33,468 bases of DNA from a bacterium (GCA_018829565.1 JAHJTW010000202.1:1-33468), one strand, 5' to 3'; shown: positions 15,713 through 24,320, counted from the stretch's first letter. Notes: generated by a model from the letters alone, not told the origin. Numbers and translations: made by a program.

Positions 15713-17116
15713 CTATTCTCTTTCATCCAGGGAAAGCCCGACCTCCTTCAGCATCCGCTGCAAGCTCGGCCGGGGAACGCCTGCAGCCTCGGCGGCGGCC
15801 GTCACGTTCCCCCCGCAACGTTGCATGAGCTCGGTCATGTAGGCGTGCTTGAAGCGGTGGGTTTCCTTGGCCTTGGCGACCTTGTAGGGCGCCAGCTTCG
15901 CCGGCCAGGTCCGCATGGCTGGAGCAAGGTGCTCGGGGCGGATCCACCCCCCGTCGCAGTCGATGACCGCCCTCTCGACGGCGTTGCGCAGACCGCGGAC
16001 GTTGCCCTTCCACTTCTGTCCCAGCAGGAATGCGCCGGCCTCCTCGGAGAATCCCTTGATGGGCTTTCCACATCTCTGGGCGAAGACCCCGAGGAAGTGT
16101 TCCGCAAGGGCGGGAACGTCCTCCATGCGCTCCCGCAGGGGGGGCAGGGGGATGCGATAGACGTTGAGGCGGTGGTACAGCTCCTCTAGAAAATCCCCCG
16201 AGGCGACCCGGCTTTCGGGATCCGAACTCGAGGCGGCGATCAGCCGGATGTCCGCCACCTGGGCGGCCGACGCGCCCACCGGGTAATATTCCCCGTCCTC
16301 GAGGATGCGCAGCAGCTTGGACTGCAGCGGCATCGTGGCGAAGCCGATCTCGTCCAGGAAGAGGGTGCCGCCGCGGGCCATGCCGAACTTGCCGATGCGG
16401 TCCTTCTCCGCCCCCGTGAACGCCCCTTTGAGGTGGCCGAAGAGTTCCGACTCGATGAGGTTCTCGGGAATAGCCGCGCAGTTCACCGCCACGAAGGGAC
16501 CATCACGTCGATTGCTGATCTCGTGGACGCGCCGGGCCACCATCTCCTTGCCCGTGCCCGTCTCCCCGGTGATCAGCACCGTGGTGTCGGTAGGGCCTAC
16601 ATTGCCGATGTTCCTCAGGATCCGCAGCATGGCAGGGTCGGCAACGACCATTTCACCGCTGAGGTGCTTGACGTCCTCGGCGAAGGCCCGCAAGCGCCGC
16701 CTGGAGGTCGCATCCGCGTAGGCGAGATTGATCAGGTTGGACAGTTCGCCCAGGGCGGGTGGCTTTCGCACGTAATGGAACGCCCCCAGCTTGATGGCCT
16801 GGACCACCGTCGCGATGTCTCCGGCCTGGGTGACCATGATGACCGATACCGGCTCGTCGCGCCCCACCAGGCGTTCCAGGACCGCCAGTCCGCCAAGGCC
16901 GGCTCCCATGTCGACATCCAGGAGGACCACATCCGGCATGATCCCGCCGACCCGTTCAAGGGCTTCTTCCCCGGAACTCGCCACCGCCACGGAATAGTCG
17001 TCCGCAAGCAGCGAGGCCAGGTCCGCGGCGAATCCCTTGTCGTCATCGACGAGAAGAACGCGGATGGGCTTCGGACTTGAATGTTGGAGGCCGCCCCCGG
17101 AATCAGTTGCGTTCAT
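15713..17116 (-). CDS. NtrC-family response regulator, sigma-54 activator
   Basis: 467 residues from ATG 17116 (GGAGG 12 bp upstream); ATG 17128 lies directly against that site and is less likely. The receiver domain ('IRVLLVDDDKGF', phosphoacceptor in 'VVLLDVDMG', 'VIMVTQAG', 'YVRKPP') spans ~18-130. The AAA+ domain (~150-390) has Walker A 'GETGTGKE', the sigma-54-contacting 'GAFTGA', Walker B 'GTLFLDEIG' and the arginine-finger region. The C-terminal Fis-type helix-turn-helix is 'GGNVTAAAEAAGVPRPSLQR'. It should activate sigma-54 promoters once phosphorylated by the overlapping kinase (14-bp overlap). The target genes are unknown; the adjacent exported-protein run is the obvious candidate. 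Confidence 0.93.
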   Translation of the reverse strand: MNATDSGGGLQHSSPKPIRVLLVDDDKGFAADLASLLADDYSVAVASSGEEALERVGGIMPDVVLLDVDMGAGLGGLAVLERLVGRDEPVSVIMVTQAGDIATVVQAIKLGAFHYVRKPPALGELSNLINLAYADATSRRRLRAFAEDVKHLSGEMVVADPAMLRILRNIGNVGPTDTTVLITGETGTGKEMVARRVHEISNRRDGPFVAVNCAAIPENLIESELFGHLKGAFTGAEKDRIGKFGMARGGTLFLDEIGFATMPLQSKLLRILEDGEYYPVGASAAQVADIRLIAASSSDPESRVASGDFLEELYHRLNVYRIPLPPLRERMEDVPALAEHFLGVFAQRCGKPIKGFSEEAGAFLLGQKWKGNVRGLRNAVERAVIDCDGGWIRPEHLAPAMRTWPAKLAPYKVAKAKETHRFKHAYMTELMQRCGGNVTAAAEAAGVPRPSLQRMLKEVGLSLDERE

Positions 17117-19514
17117 GGCTGGATCCATCCTCCGCGGCGAGTTCCGTCGAGAGGGGCAGGCTCAGCACCATCGTGGTGCCGGCACCCAGTTCGCTGTGTT
17201 TGACCGCAAGATCGCCTTCGAACTTTCGCAGGAGCTCCCGCGACCGCGAGAGTCCGAGTCCTCCGCCCTTGCGCGTACTGTAACCGGGCTGCATGACCCG
17301 CTGCCAGTCGTCCGGCACGATGCCGCAGCCGGTATCGCTCACTTCGCACCTTGCGAGACCGTCCACCACCTCCCAGGTGATGGTCAAGGTCGCCTCCTCC
17401 TTGCCCTCCATGGCCCGCAGGGCGTTGCCCACCAGGTTGTCCAGGACGAAGGCGAGTTCACGTTCATCGGTCCTCAAGGAGGGGGAGGGGTGCTGTGGAT
17501 CCGGCAGGCGAACGTCCGTGCCTCCGGTGGCCAGGTCCTCGCCGAATGCCTCCAGGACCCGGCCAACCGTGGCGCGCAAATCCGCGTGGAAATCCGCAGC
17601 GGCCTCTCTGCGCAGCTTCTGCAGCGCTTTCTCGGCGTCTTCCCCGGCCGCTCTCAGTTCGCCTTCCAGCCCCAGGAGCTGGTCGGCCGCGAAGCCATCA
17701 GCGGCGAGGGATTCCAGGTGCCGGTCGATGAGAGCCAGGGCCTCCTTGGCGTTGAGGCGGGCCCTTTCATCGAGGCCGCCCGCCCGGGCCAGGTCAAGGA
17801 TGGCCAGCATGTCGGGAATTGCCCGTTCCCGGCATTCGCGCTCCAGATTCATCAGCCGGGTGGTGATCTCCGGAGACACGGCTCCCTTGGCCGCGCAGCC
17901 GCCGATCAACCAGGTCAACCGACGCAGGGTCTGCAGCCCGCCGATGGCCCCGTGGCCGGAGAGTTCGAGCTGGCCGAGGATCTGGAGGCGCAGGTCCCGC
18001 CGGGAAATGAGGTTCGGCCCGCTCACCCGGCGCCTCCGCCAGAATCCCGCCGCCGCCCCGGCCGCGGCCACCCCCAGGCCGGCAACCCATAGCCCGGGGA
18101 CGGTCGATTTTCTGGCCGGCACAAGGCTCAGGACCTGAACGGGATCCGAAATGCGATTGTACAGGAGGATCTGTTTTTGGCCTTCTGCCGGCCTGGTGAT
18201 CTCGATTCCACCGGGGCCTGGTCCTAGCCCGGGTTCATGCACATGACGGGCAAGCACCGCCCCGTCATTGGAAATGGCGTATACGTTTCCCTGAAAGTCC
18301 GTCACCAGTAATTCCTCACCCGACTCGGGAAGGAGATCTTCACTCCGTTCCAGGTTGAGCCGCCCCTGGCAGCGAACCACCGGCTCGGGTTTCCCGGGGT
18401 CACGGCCTCCACGGGGAATCTTCAGCAATTGGCCGACTCCCGACCACCAGATATCCTGGCTCCCATCCGAAGGAACGACGCATAGCCCTGTGGCCTGTCC
18501 CGGCATGGAATACTCGGTCAGGATTTCGCCCGTAGCACCTTCGAGCACACGAATGACATTGCCTTCCATTTCTTTCTGCATCTGGCTGGCGACCACGACT
18601 TCGGGATTCCCCCCGGGATCAGTACCCAGACGGATGAGGGATCCGCCCGTCCCCTTGAAAACCCGATGCGACCATAACAAGGTGCCGTCCAGGTTCAACG
18701 CGAACACCATGGCATGGTCGTCGCTCGTGCCGTTGTATTCCCGACCATTCTTGAAATTGTTGACCGCGATCCCCTGGAAGACGAATTCGTCTTCGCCGTC
18801 GCCGTCAAGGTCTGCAAGCAGGCCGTCGCCCACCTTGGGATCCGGCCCGACCAGGTAACGCCAGTATTCCTCGCCAGTCAGGCAATCCAGCGCAATGGCG
18901 CCCCTGGGTTCGAGATCCAATCGGGCACAGGACAGGATGATGAAGGACCGACGCATTCCTCGTGGCGTCGGAACCTCGCCGACACAACCGACCCGGTACC
19001 GGCCGTCCCACTTTCCGTCGGGACGGAGATCAGGACCTGCCGCAAGAGTCACCGATGTTTTCACCTCCCCCGTCACGGCGTCGAGGGCCCAGATTCGCCA
19101 AGTGCGGTTGTCCTCGGTTCTGGCGGAGCAAATCAAGTCCTCAACGCCGTCGCCCTCCACATCGTGAAAACCCTCGACCAATCCGCAGGGATTCATCCAG
19201 GTGAAATCCACCGGGAGGTTGAATTGCCAGTTGGTTATCTTGAAGTTCTCCCTGGGGGAGACAGAAACGACACCGAGTTCGTTGATCCGGATGCGCTCGT
19301 CCGCTCCATCCCCGGTGAGGTCGCGCAAGGCGAAATTGGTACCGGTCCCGGATCGAAAAATCCCGTGTCCCCCGTTCATGATTTCCATAACCTTGAAATC
19401 ATAGGGCAGGTGATCGGGGCATTCGGAGAGGTCGAGAAAGCTGGATTGAACCGGACCGGCCGAAATCCCCAGAATCAGAAGGTTAAGGGTCAGCAGGGGG
19501 TGAATCCTGGTCAA
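17103..19514 (-). CDS. Histidine kinase with beta-propeller/FG-GAP-like exported sensor
   Basis: About 803 residues. TTG 19514 is preferred: AGGGAG lies 9 bp upstream, a signal sequence follows ('LLTLNLLILGISAGPVQSS'), and the track ATG at 19556 overlaps the promoter -10 box. Residues ~30-465 contain FG-GAP-like loops ('DLTGDGADERIRI', 'DVEGDGVEDLICS', 'DLDGDGEDEFVFQ') and PQQ-like blades. One membrane segment ('LWVAGLGVAAAGAAAGF', ~470-490) follows, then a helical region and a HATPase domain with N-box 'LDNLVGNALRAM', G1 'VSDTGCGI' and G2 'GGGLGLSRS'. No standard H-box is obvious; 'SGHGAIGGLQTL' is a possible atypical one. It overlaps its regulator gene. Confidence 0.88.
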   Translation of the reverse strand: MTRIHPLLTLNLLILGISAGPVQSSFLDLSECPDHLPYDFKVMEIMNGGHGIFRSGTGTNFALRDLTGDGADERIRINELGVVSVSPRENFKITNWQFNLPVDFTWMNPCGLVEGFHDVEGDGVEDLICSARTEDNRTWRIWALDAVTGEVKTSVTLAAGPDLRPDGKWDGRYRVGCVGEVPTPRGMRRSFIILSCARLDLEPRGAIALDCLTGEEYWRYLVGPDPKVGDGLLADLDGDGEDEFVFQGIAVNNFKNGREYNGTSDDHAMVFALNLDGTLLWSHRVFKGTGGSLIRLGTDPGGNPEVVVASQMQKEMEGNVIRVLEGATGEILTEYSMPGQATGLCVVPSDGSQDIWWSGVGQLLKIPRGGRDPGKPEPVVRCQGRLNLERSEDLLPESGEELLVTDFQGNVYAISNDGAVLARHVHEPGLGPGPGGIEITRPAEGQKQILLYNRISDPVQVLSLVPARKSTVPGLWVAGLGVAAAGAAAGFWRRRRVSGPNLISRRDLRLQILGQLELSGHGAIGGLQTLRRLTWLIGGCAAKGAVSPEITTRLMNLERECRERAIPDMLAILDLARAGGLDERARLNAKEALALIDRHLESLAADGFAADQLLGLEGELRAAGEDAEKALQKLRREAAADFHADLRATVGRVLEAFGEDLATGGTDVRLPDPQHPSPSLRTDERELAFVLDNLVGNALRAMEGKEEATLTITWEVVDGLARCEVSDTGCGIVPDDWQRVMQPGYSTRKGGGLGLSRSRELLRKFEGDLAVKHSELGAGTTMVLSLPLSTELAAEDGSSHERN

Positions 19515-19554
19515 GATGTCGGTCTCCCTGTGATGAGGATCTCTGGAAGTTGGC

Positions 19555-19584
19555 ATTTTACCATTGTTTAACTTATCGGGTCAA
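19555..19584 (-). promoter_or_regulatory. Putative promoter of the two-component operon
   Basis: TTGACC, an 18-bp spacer and TAAAAT on the minus strand. Transcription would start near 19548, about 34 bp before TTG 19514, which rules against the ATG at 19556 as the start of the kinase. Confidence 0.55.
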
Positions 19585-19637
19585 TTCGGAAAGCCGGCGG
19601 GGAAAGCCGGTGGCGGCAAAAAATTCGAAATATGATG

Positions 19638-19673
19638 TTGACGCAGCCGGTACTGTGTACTACCCTATACACA
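19638..19673 (+). promoter_or_regulatory. Promoter and dyad operator of the XRE regulator gene
   Basis: TTGACG (19638-19643) and, 17 bp on, TACCCT (19661-19666) would place the transcript start at or within a few bases of the ATG (19676). A perfect dyad TGTGTA-N8-TACACA (19654-19673) covers the -10 region and ends two bases before the ATG, as expected for an autorepressor site. Confidence 0.55.
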
Positions 19674-19675
19674 CC

Positions 19676-20029
19676 ATGAACGCATTCGGCAAGCACATTC
19701 GTCAGAAAAGGGAGTCGCTCCAGCGCGACGGCCGCCCCCTTTCGGTCCGCAAGCTGGCGGGGCTGATCGAGGTCGAGCCCAGCTACCTGAGCAAGGTCGA
19801 GCGGGGGGAGACGCCGCCGCCGTCGGAGGGCAAGATCGCCCTGCTGGCCGCCGAGCTGGGGGAGGATCCGGACGTGTTGCTGGCCATGGCCGGCAAGGTC
19901 TCGAGCGATCTGCAGGAGGTGATCCGCAAGCGTCCGGCGCTGTTCGGCGAGCTCATCCGGCAGCTCAAGGACGCCCCCGAACACGCGGTCCTGCGCCTGG
20001 TCCGGGAGGTCCGGGATGGAGATTGGTAG
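19676..20029 (+). CDS. XRE-family helix-turn-helix regulator
   Basis: 117 residues from ATG 19676; the longer track ORF adds a non-conserved tail upstream of the promoter. The HTH is clear: 'FGKHIRQKRESLQRDG', then 'SVRKLAGLIEVEPSYLSKVERGETPPPSE' with the recognition helix 'EPSYLSKVERG' near residue 40. The C-terminal part is helical ('SSDLQEVIRKRPALFGELIRQL'). No Shine-Dalgarno lies before the start, in line with a leaderless message. A dyad overlaps its own promoter, so autoregulation is likely. The gene 60 bp downstream is probably cotranscribed. Confidence 0.85.
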   Translation: MNAFGKHIRQKRESLQRDGRPLSVRKLAGLIEVEPSYLSKVERGETPPPSEGKIALLAAELGEDPDVLLAMAGKVSSDLQEVIRKRPALFGELIRQLKDAPEHAVLRLVREVRDGDW

Positions 20030-20089
20030 CGTTCGGGTATCGTCGTGGGGAGAGAACCGGAGTATTGTAACCATTTGGAGGACAAGACG

Positions 20090-21172
20090 ATGATCGAATT
20101 GAATACTGAATACAGTGATTCCCGGGCCAACCATGAGCCCGGCCGGCAGCATCGTGACCGCCTCCGGTTCTCCTTCCCCGAGGTCCACAAGGACGCCCGC
20201 TTCGACCTGGAGTTCCAGCGCACCCTGCGCATCCCCGACGACGACAGCATCCACTACCTGCCGCCCGGACTGGGGAATTTTCCCCTGCGCCACGTCGACG
20301 ATTTCGCCACACGGTTGCCCGCCCGCTGGCGCGAACACGGCGGGGTGATGATGCCCATGTACCAGGCCGAGGCCATGTGGATCAACTTCACCGGCCCGAC
20401 CCGCTACCCCTTCCTGGTCAAGATCGCCGCCGGCAAGATCAACGCCGTGACCGGCGAGCCCTGGCGCGACGCCCCCAACCGCGATCCCCAGGATTACGTG
20501 GTGGTGTCCGAGCAACCCTGGCTGGACGGGTTCTGCGTGAAGAAGGGCGAGATCCGCCAGTTCGTCGCGGCGCCCCTGGGCTCCGGCTACTCGGTGGAGG
20601 AACAGGTCACCGGCCAGGCCGAGCACGGCGGGCTGCAGATCATCGCCTATCCCATGAAGGCCGAGGAGTGGGAGAAGGTCCTCGAGGAGCAGCGGCGCGA
20701 GCGGGAGCGGATCGGAATCCGGTACCGGAAGGCCAAGAACCTGATGCCGATGATGGAGTGCCTTGCCGATCCAATCATGGGCCTGGCCCAGGGCGGCCGC
20801 ATGAAGCAGTCCATCCATGACGACCCCTACGACTTCTCGGTCTGGGATCTGCGGCATAGCTCGCGGTGCTTCGTGCATATCACGAACTCGGTAGCATGGC
20901 GCGCCATCACCGGCGAAGCGCCGCCGACCCTGCCGCCGACGGCGGCGCAGTACACCGCGGCCGGTCTGCCCTGGTTCGATTATTACTCCGAGGCCCCCGC
21001 GGTCGAAGGCAGCGGGATCCTCGATGGGGTCAAGTCCGTGGCGCAGATGGACAAGGAGCGGGCCGCCGCCCAGGGCGGCGGCATGCTGCCCGAGAACGAA
21101 TCCACCGGCGAGGTCCGGGTCGTGAAGCTGGGGACGCCCCCCGGGGGGCCGCGGAAGGTGCGGGAGTTCTGA
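20090..21172 (+). CDS. Conserved protein of unknown function, partner of the XRE regulator
   Basis: 360 residues from ATG 20090, with GGAGG 8 bp upstream. I recognise this as a recurring uncharacterised bacterial protein by signatures such as 'GGVMMPMYQAEAMWINF', 'VKIAAGKINAVTGEPW', 'YVVVSEQPWLDGFCVKKGEI', 'RQFVAAPLGSGYSVEEQVTG', 'MGLAQGGRMKQSIHDDPY' and 'LPPTAAQYTAAGLPWFDYY', but I know no function for it. There is no signal peptide, membrane segment or nucleotide-binding motif, so it is probably cytosolic. Cotranscription with an XRE regulator suggests a regulated, perhaps stress-related role (inference only). Confidence 0.75.
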   Translation: MIELNTEYSDSRANHEPGRQHRDRLRFSFPEVHKDARFDLEFQRTLRIPDDDSIHYLPPGLGNFPLRHVDDFATRLPARWREHGGVMMPMYQAEAMWINFTGPTRYPFLVKIAAGKINAVTGEPWRDAPNRDPQDYVVVSEQPWLDGFCVKKGEIRQFVAAPLGSGYSVEEQVTGQAEHGGLQIIAYPMKAEEWEKVLEEQRRERERIGIRYRKAKNLMPMMECLADPIMGLAQGGRMKQSIHDDPYDFSVWDLRHSSRCFVHITNSVAWRAITGEAPPTLPPTAAQYTAAGLPWFDYYSEAPAVEGSGILDGVKSVAQMDKERAAAQGGGMLPENESTGEVRVVKLGTPPGGPRKVREF

Positions 21173-21569
21173 CAGGTGAGAGCCTCAGACCGGGGGATTG
21201 TGTTGATGAATGGTCTACCAATCCCCCTCACAGATCTGTCCAGAATAGGTTTCCCGTGCTGTTTTGGGGTTTCTGGGTAGGCCGATCCTCCTTCCCGGGC
21301 GCCGGCAGCCGAGGGTTCTCCGTCAGGCCGCGAACCAATAGTACCGGCTGTGCAGTCCGCCGACCATGGGTCTTCGCTTCACGGGCCCCAGCCGGGGGGC
21401 TCGATTTGTCTCCCTCGTGGGTATCCTTGTCCGGACCCAGGTGGATCCGCGAGCCGTGGAAATATTGTGGACGCGGCCACCGAAAAGAAGGCGAACATGC
21501 CAACTCATTTACGGCAGAGGAGGGGGACATCCATAACTGGCCGCTACGCTGTACACATTGAAAATCCCA
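21173..21569 (+). other. Gene-free spacer with a hairpin
   Basis: About 400 bp with no convincing gene. A hairpin with arms GGGGGATTG / CAATCCCCC and an 18-nt loop (21192-21227) follows the preceding stop codon by about 20 bp and may terminate transcription. A 61-codon minus-strand ORF (21323-21508, 'HVRLLFGGRVHNISTARGS') has no family I recognise; it could be a remnant or a chance frame. Confidence 0.4.
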
Positions 21570-21598
21570 TTTACAATTTACACAAAACGGAGTATGCT
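21570..21598 (+). promoter_or_regulatory. Putative promoter of the AAA_14 ATPase gene
   Basis: TTTACA, a 17-bp spacer and TATGCT lie in an AT-rich island within GC-rich DNA. The ATG at 21641 is 42 bp downstream of the -10 box, which supports that start over the longer track ORF that begins upstream of the promoter. Confidence 0.65.
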
Positions 21599-21640
21599 TT
21601 GGTGGTCAGGGGAATCGATCCGAAGGAAAGGGATCCGGGC

Positions 21641-22837
21641 ATGATCAAACGACAGATGTCGAGCCTTTTGAAAGACAGAGCCGGCCGTTATCCGGTTGTA
21701 ACCCTGACGGGGCCGCGGCAATCCGGCAAGACGACCATCTCCAGGGCCACTTTCCCCAACGCTGCCTACGTCAATCTGGAAGAGCCCGACCAGCGGGATT
21801 ATGCGCTGAGCGATCCGAGGGAATTCCTGGCCCGTTTCGACGATCGGGTGATCATCGACGAGGTCCAGCGCGTTCCGGATCTCTTCTCGTATATCCAGGC
21901 CGTGGTGGACGAGGAGGACCGACCTGGGCGATTCATCCTGACCGGCTCGCATAATTTCCTGCTGATGAAATCGATCCGGCAGACACTGGCCGGTCGCGCG
22001 GCGATCCTTCACTTGTTGCCCCTGTCCGGATCGGAGCTCGCTTCGCGAAAACCGGCGCCGCTGGAGAGGCTCGGCACCTGGTCGCCCAGTAAGGACGCGT
22101 CCCCGGAGACGGATCTGCTCGACGTCCTGTTCGTCGGCGGCTATCCCCGGATCCACGACAAGGGGCTCATGCCTCAGGACTGGCTGGCGAACTACGTCCG
22201 GACCTACATTGAACGCGATGTGGGGGAGATCCTGAATGTCGGCGACCTGGAGGCGTTCCGGCGTTTCGTTTCGCTCTGCGCCGGTCGCAACGCGCAGGTG
22301 CTGAACCTGTCGAGTCTGGCCAATGATTGCGGCATCACCCATCCGACGGCCAGGAGCTGGCTGTCCGTTCTGGAAGCCGGTTTCCTGGTCCGGTTGCTGC
22401 GGCCACACCATCGGAATTTCAACAAACGACTGGTCAAGAGTCCGAAGCTCTATTTCCTGGACACCGGCCTGCTCTGCTATCTGTTGAGGATCCGCTCGGC
22501 GGAGGACTTGCGAAACCATGCCCAGCGGGGAGGCGTTTTCGAAAGCCACGTCCATGCCGAACTGGTCAAGAATTTCCTGAACCGGGGATTGGAGCCTGAC
22601 CTCTATTTCTGGCGTGACTCGAGAGGGAACGAAGTTGATTTCGTCCTGGATCAGGGGGACCGGTCCCTGCCGATCGAGGTCAAATCCGCCCGCACGATCG
22701 CCGCGGATTTTTTTTCCAGCCTGCATTATTGGCGGGGGCAGGCGGGAGATCCCAAGGCTCCGGCCGCCCTCGTATACGGCGGAGATGATAATCTCAAGCG
22801 GGAAGACGTCCGCGTGTATTCCTGGTCGGTGCTCTGA
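21641..22837 (+). CDS. AAA_14 / DUF4143 family ATPase
   Basis: 398 residues from ATG 21641. The P-loop 'LTGPRQSGKTT' (~23-33) and Walker B 'RVIIDEVQRVPDLFSY' are typical of AAA_14, with the sensor 'FILTGSHNFLL'. The C-terminal half is DUF4143: 'ALVNYVRTYIERDV'-like 'NYVRTYIERDVGEI', the winged-helix segment 'LSSLANDCGITHPTARSWLS', 'KLYFLDTGLLCYLL', and a terminal PD-(D/E)xK-like stretch ('ESHVHAEL ... NEVDFVL ... LPIEVKSA'). These proteins are common, mobile-looking, often singletons, and of uncertain role. The promoter region is AT-rich while the gene is GC-rich. Confidence 0.92.
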   Translation: MIKRQMSSLLKDRAGRYPVVTLTGPRQSGKTTISRATFPNAAYVNLEEPDQRDYALSDPREFLARFDDRVIIDEVQRVPDLFSYIQAVVDEEDRPGRFILTGSHNFLLMKSIRQTLAGRAAILHLLPLSGSELASRKPAPLERLGTWSPSKDASPETDLLDVLFVGGYPRIHDKGLMPQDWLANYVRTYIERDVGEILNVGDLEAFRRFVSLCAGRNAQVLNLSSLANDCGITHPTARSWLSVLEAGFLVRLLRPHHRNFNKRLVKSPKLYFLDTGLLCYLLRIRSAEDLRNHAQRGGVFESHVHAELVKNFLNRGLEPDLYFWRDSRGNEVDFVLDQGDRSLPIEVKSARTIAADFFSSLHYWRGQAGDPKAPAALVYGGDDNLKREDVRVYSWSVL

Positions 22838-22893
22838 GAACGACGAACGGCACCGGTAATTTCCGTGGTCCCAAGTCAAAACCCCATCCCCGC

Positions 22894-22945
22894 CAAGAAC
22901 TGATCCCCACACGTGTGGGGATTTCGGGCTCAAAGATCAAAATAC
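22894..22945 (-). repeat. Terminator-linked repeat, copy 3
   Basis: A perfect 20-nt palindrome (22903-22922, ATCCCCACAC and its complement) lies between two convergent genes. On the minus strand it is preceded by TTTTGATCTTTG, as in copies 1 and 2; the TGA in that flank is the stop codon of the DUF3307 gene. The downstream flank (CAGTTCTTGG) is less like the other two. Confidence 0.65.
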
Positions 22946-23674
22946 CAATCTGCAAAGATCCATCGCCCAGCCCGCCGCCATCCCCGCGGTGATGGCCACC
23001 AGCAGGCTGGTCAGGGTGCCGATCAGGTAGTACTCGGCGAAACCGCGCTCGTCGAGATCCTTGAACCGGGCCAGGGACTTGGCGGCCATGACCAGGCCGA
23101 TCACGCCCCACTGGCCCACCAGGACCAGGACCATCACCATGATCCGTTCGAGGTAGCCGATCATGGCGCCCCGGGCGGGCAGGGATTCCCGGCCCGCTCC
23201 GCTGGGAATCGTCGGACCGAGAGCCAGCCTGACCAGGGTGCTGCCGCCGATCAGGTTGAATCCGACCAGGCCGACCATCACCACGCTCCAGACGTACAGC
23301 GGAAACCAGCTTCCCGGCGACATGCCCCCGAACCAGGGCGAATATCCCCCGGGGGACAGCCACCGCCACAGGGCGGCCAGCAGGACGAGGTGGGCGGCCT
23401 GATCCAGCAGGAAGGCCCGCAGGGACGGCGCGGCCCTGACCTTGAACCCATCGACCACCAGGTGCAGGGCGGCCACCAGTCCCAGCGCCGCCAGGAACCG
23501 GGCCGACCAGAACGGCCAGGCCACGGCCGATGCGGCAAGGAACACGATCGCCCCGTGCAGGAGCATCACCGGGAACCGTCGCTTGCCTGCGGCGATGCGC
23601 CCGGGCTGCAGAACGAAGTCCCCGATCAGATGACCCGCGGCAAGCAGCAACGCCAGGGCGATCTCGGGTTTCAC
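22937..23674 (-). CDS. DUF3307 membrane protein (SatD partner)
   Basis: 245 residues from GTG 23674, which overlaps the satD stop codon (GTGA) with GGAGG six bases upstream. The N-terminal 'LLLAAGHLIGDFVLQPGRIAAGKR' followed by 'PVMLLHGAIVFLAASA' is the DUF3307 signature; further membrane segments follow ('VLLAALWRWL', 'PLYVWSVVMVGLVGFNLI', 'ERIMVMVLVLVGQWGVIGLVMAAKS', 'LTSLLVAITAGMAAGWAMDL'). DUF3307 genes often sit next to satD in diverse bacteria. The function is unknown; the pair probably acts at the inner membrane. Its stop codon lies inside repeat copy 3. Confidence 0.88.
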   Translation of the reverse strand: MKPEIALALLLAAGHLIGDFVLQPGRIAAGKRRFPVMLLHGAIVFLAASAVAWPFWSARFLAALGLVAALHLVVDGFKVRAAPSLRAFLLDQAAHLVLLAALWRWLSPGGYSPWFGGMSPGSWFPLYVWSVVMVGLVGFNLIGGSTLVRLALGPTIPSGAGRESLPARGAMIGYLERIMVMVLVLVGQWGVIGLVMAAKSLARFKDLDERGFAEYYLIGTLTSLLVAITAGMAAGWAMDLCRLVF

Positions 23675-24312
23675 GTCATCCTCCCCAGGAGTGCGCCGAG
23701 CAATCCCGGCATCGCTTCTTCCATCTCCGTCACCTGCTTGTAATGGGCCGCCTTCAGCATCTTGCTGAGGGTGGTCTTGTCGAGGCTCAGCTGGTCGGCG
23801 ACCGCGCCCTGCGTCGGGACGGTCTCATTCCCGATGCTGCGCCACATCGCCGCCGCCGCCAACCTCTGTTTTTCCGTCCAGCCGTCCCGGACCACCTGGA
23901 GGAGACGGAAAACGCCGTTGAGGGCGGCGTCCCCGGCCTCGCCGATCCCGCTGACCGTCACCCAGCGGTCGTCCTTCTTGCCGGTGGCGATGGCCCGGCG
24001 GGCATGGTGGAAGCACTCGCCGTCCATCTCCCAGGTCCGCCCTGCAATTGGGGTGCTCAGCGGTCCCCAGCCGATTCCGAACCGCCACGAGAATCCGACC
24101 GCCTCGTGGTCGAGATGGTTGATGACGGTGAAAAGGGCGGTCGGATCCGCCAGCATGCCCTGGATCTCGTCGCCCCCCGCGATGCTGAACGGGACGGCGA
24201 TGGCCCCGGCCGCAGAGGCGTTGACGCGCCGGACCAGCTGGTCCAGCTGGGTTTGCAACCCCGGACGATCGGCGATCAGGCGGGAATCCCGGACGTCGCC
24301 GAGGACCACCAT
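23671..24312 (-). CDS. SatD family protein with C-terminal helix-turn-helix
   Basis: 213 residues from ATG 24312, which gives the usual SatD beginning ('MVVLGDVRDSRLIADRPGLQ'). The track start (24429) lies upstream of the likely promoter and inside the operator array; ATG 24348 is another candidate. The N-terminal ~150 residues show the SatD pattern ('IAGGDEIQGML', 'FRFGIGWG'-like 'SWRFGIGWGPLST', 'HHARRAI'), somewhat like a nucleotide-cyclase-type fold. The end carries an HTH ('GAVADQLSLDKTTLSKMLKA') that could bind the four inverted repeats upstream. SatD was named in streptococcal acid tolerance; its molecular role is not established. Start uncertain by 12 codons. Confidence 0.82.
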   Translation of the reverse strand: MVVLGDVRDSRLIADRPGLQTQLDQLVRRVNASAAGAIAVPFSIAGGDEIQGMLADPTALFTVINHLDHEAVGFSWRFGIGWGPLSTPIAGRTWEMDGECFHHARRAIATGKKDDRWVTVSGIGEAGDAALNGVFRLLQVVRDGWTEKQRLAAAAMWRSIGNETVPTQGAVADQLSLDKTTLSKMLKAAHYKQVTEMEEAMPGLLGALLGRMT

Positions 24313-24320
24313 CCCGCTTT

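Noticed and set aside
19568-20878. Minus-strand ORF of 436 codons over the XRE and partner genes
   Set aside because: Compositional shadow; it covers two well-supported + strand genes.
22894-22945. Palindromic repeats as CRISPR or integron attC sites
   Set aside because: Only three dispersed copies exist, without regular spacers, cas genes or an integrase; their position at gene ends fits terminators better.
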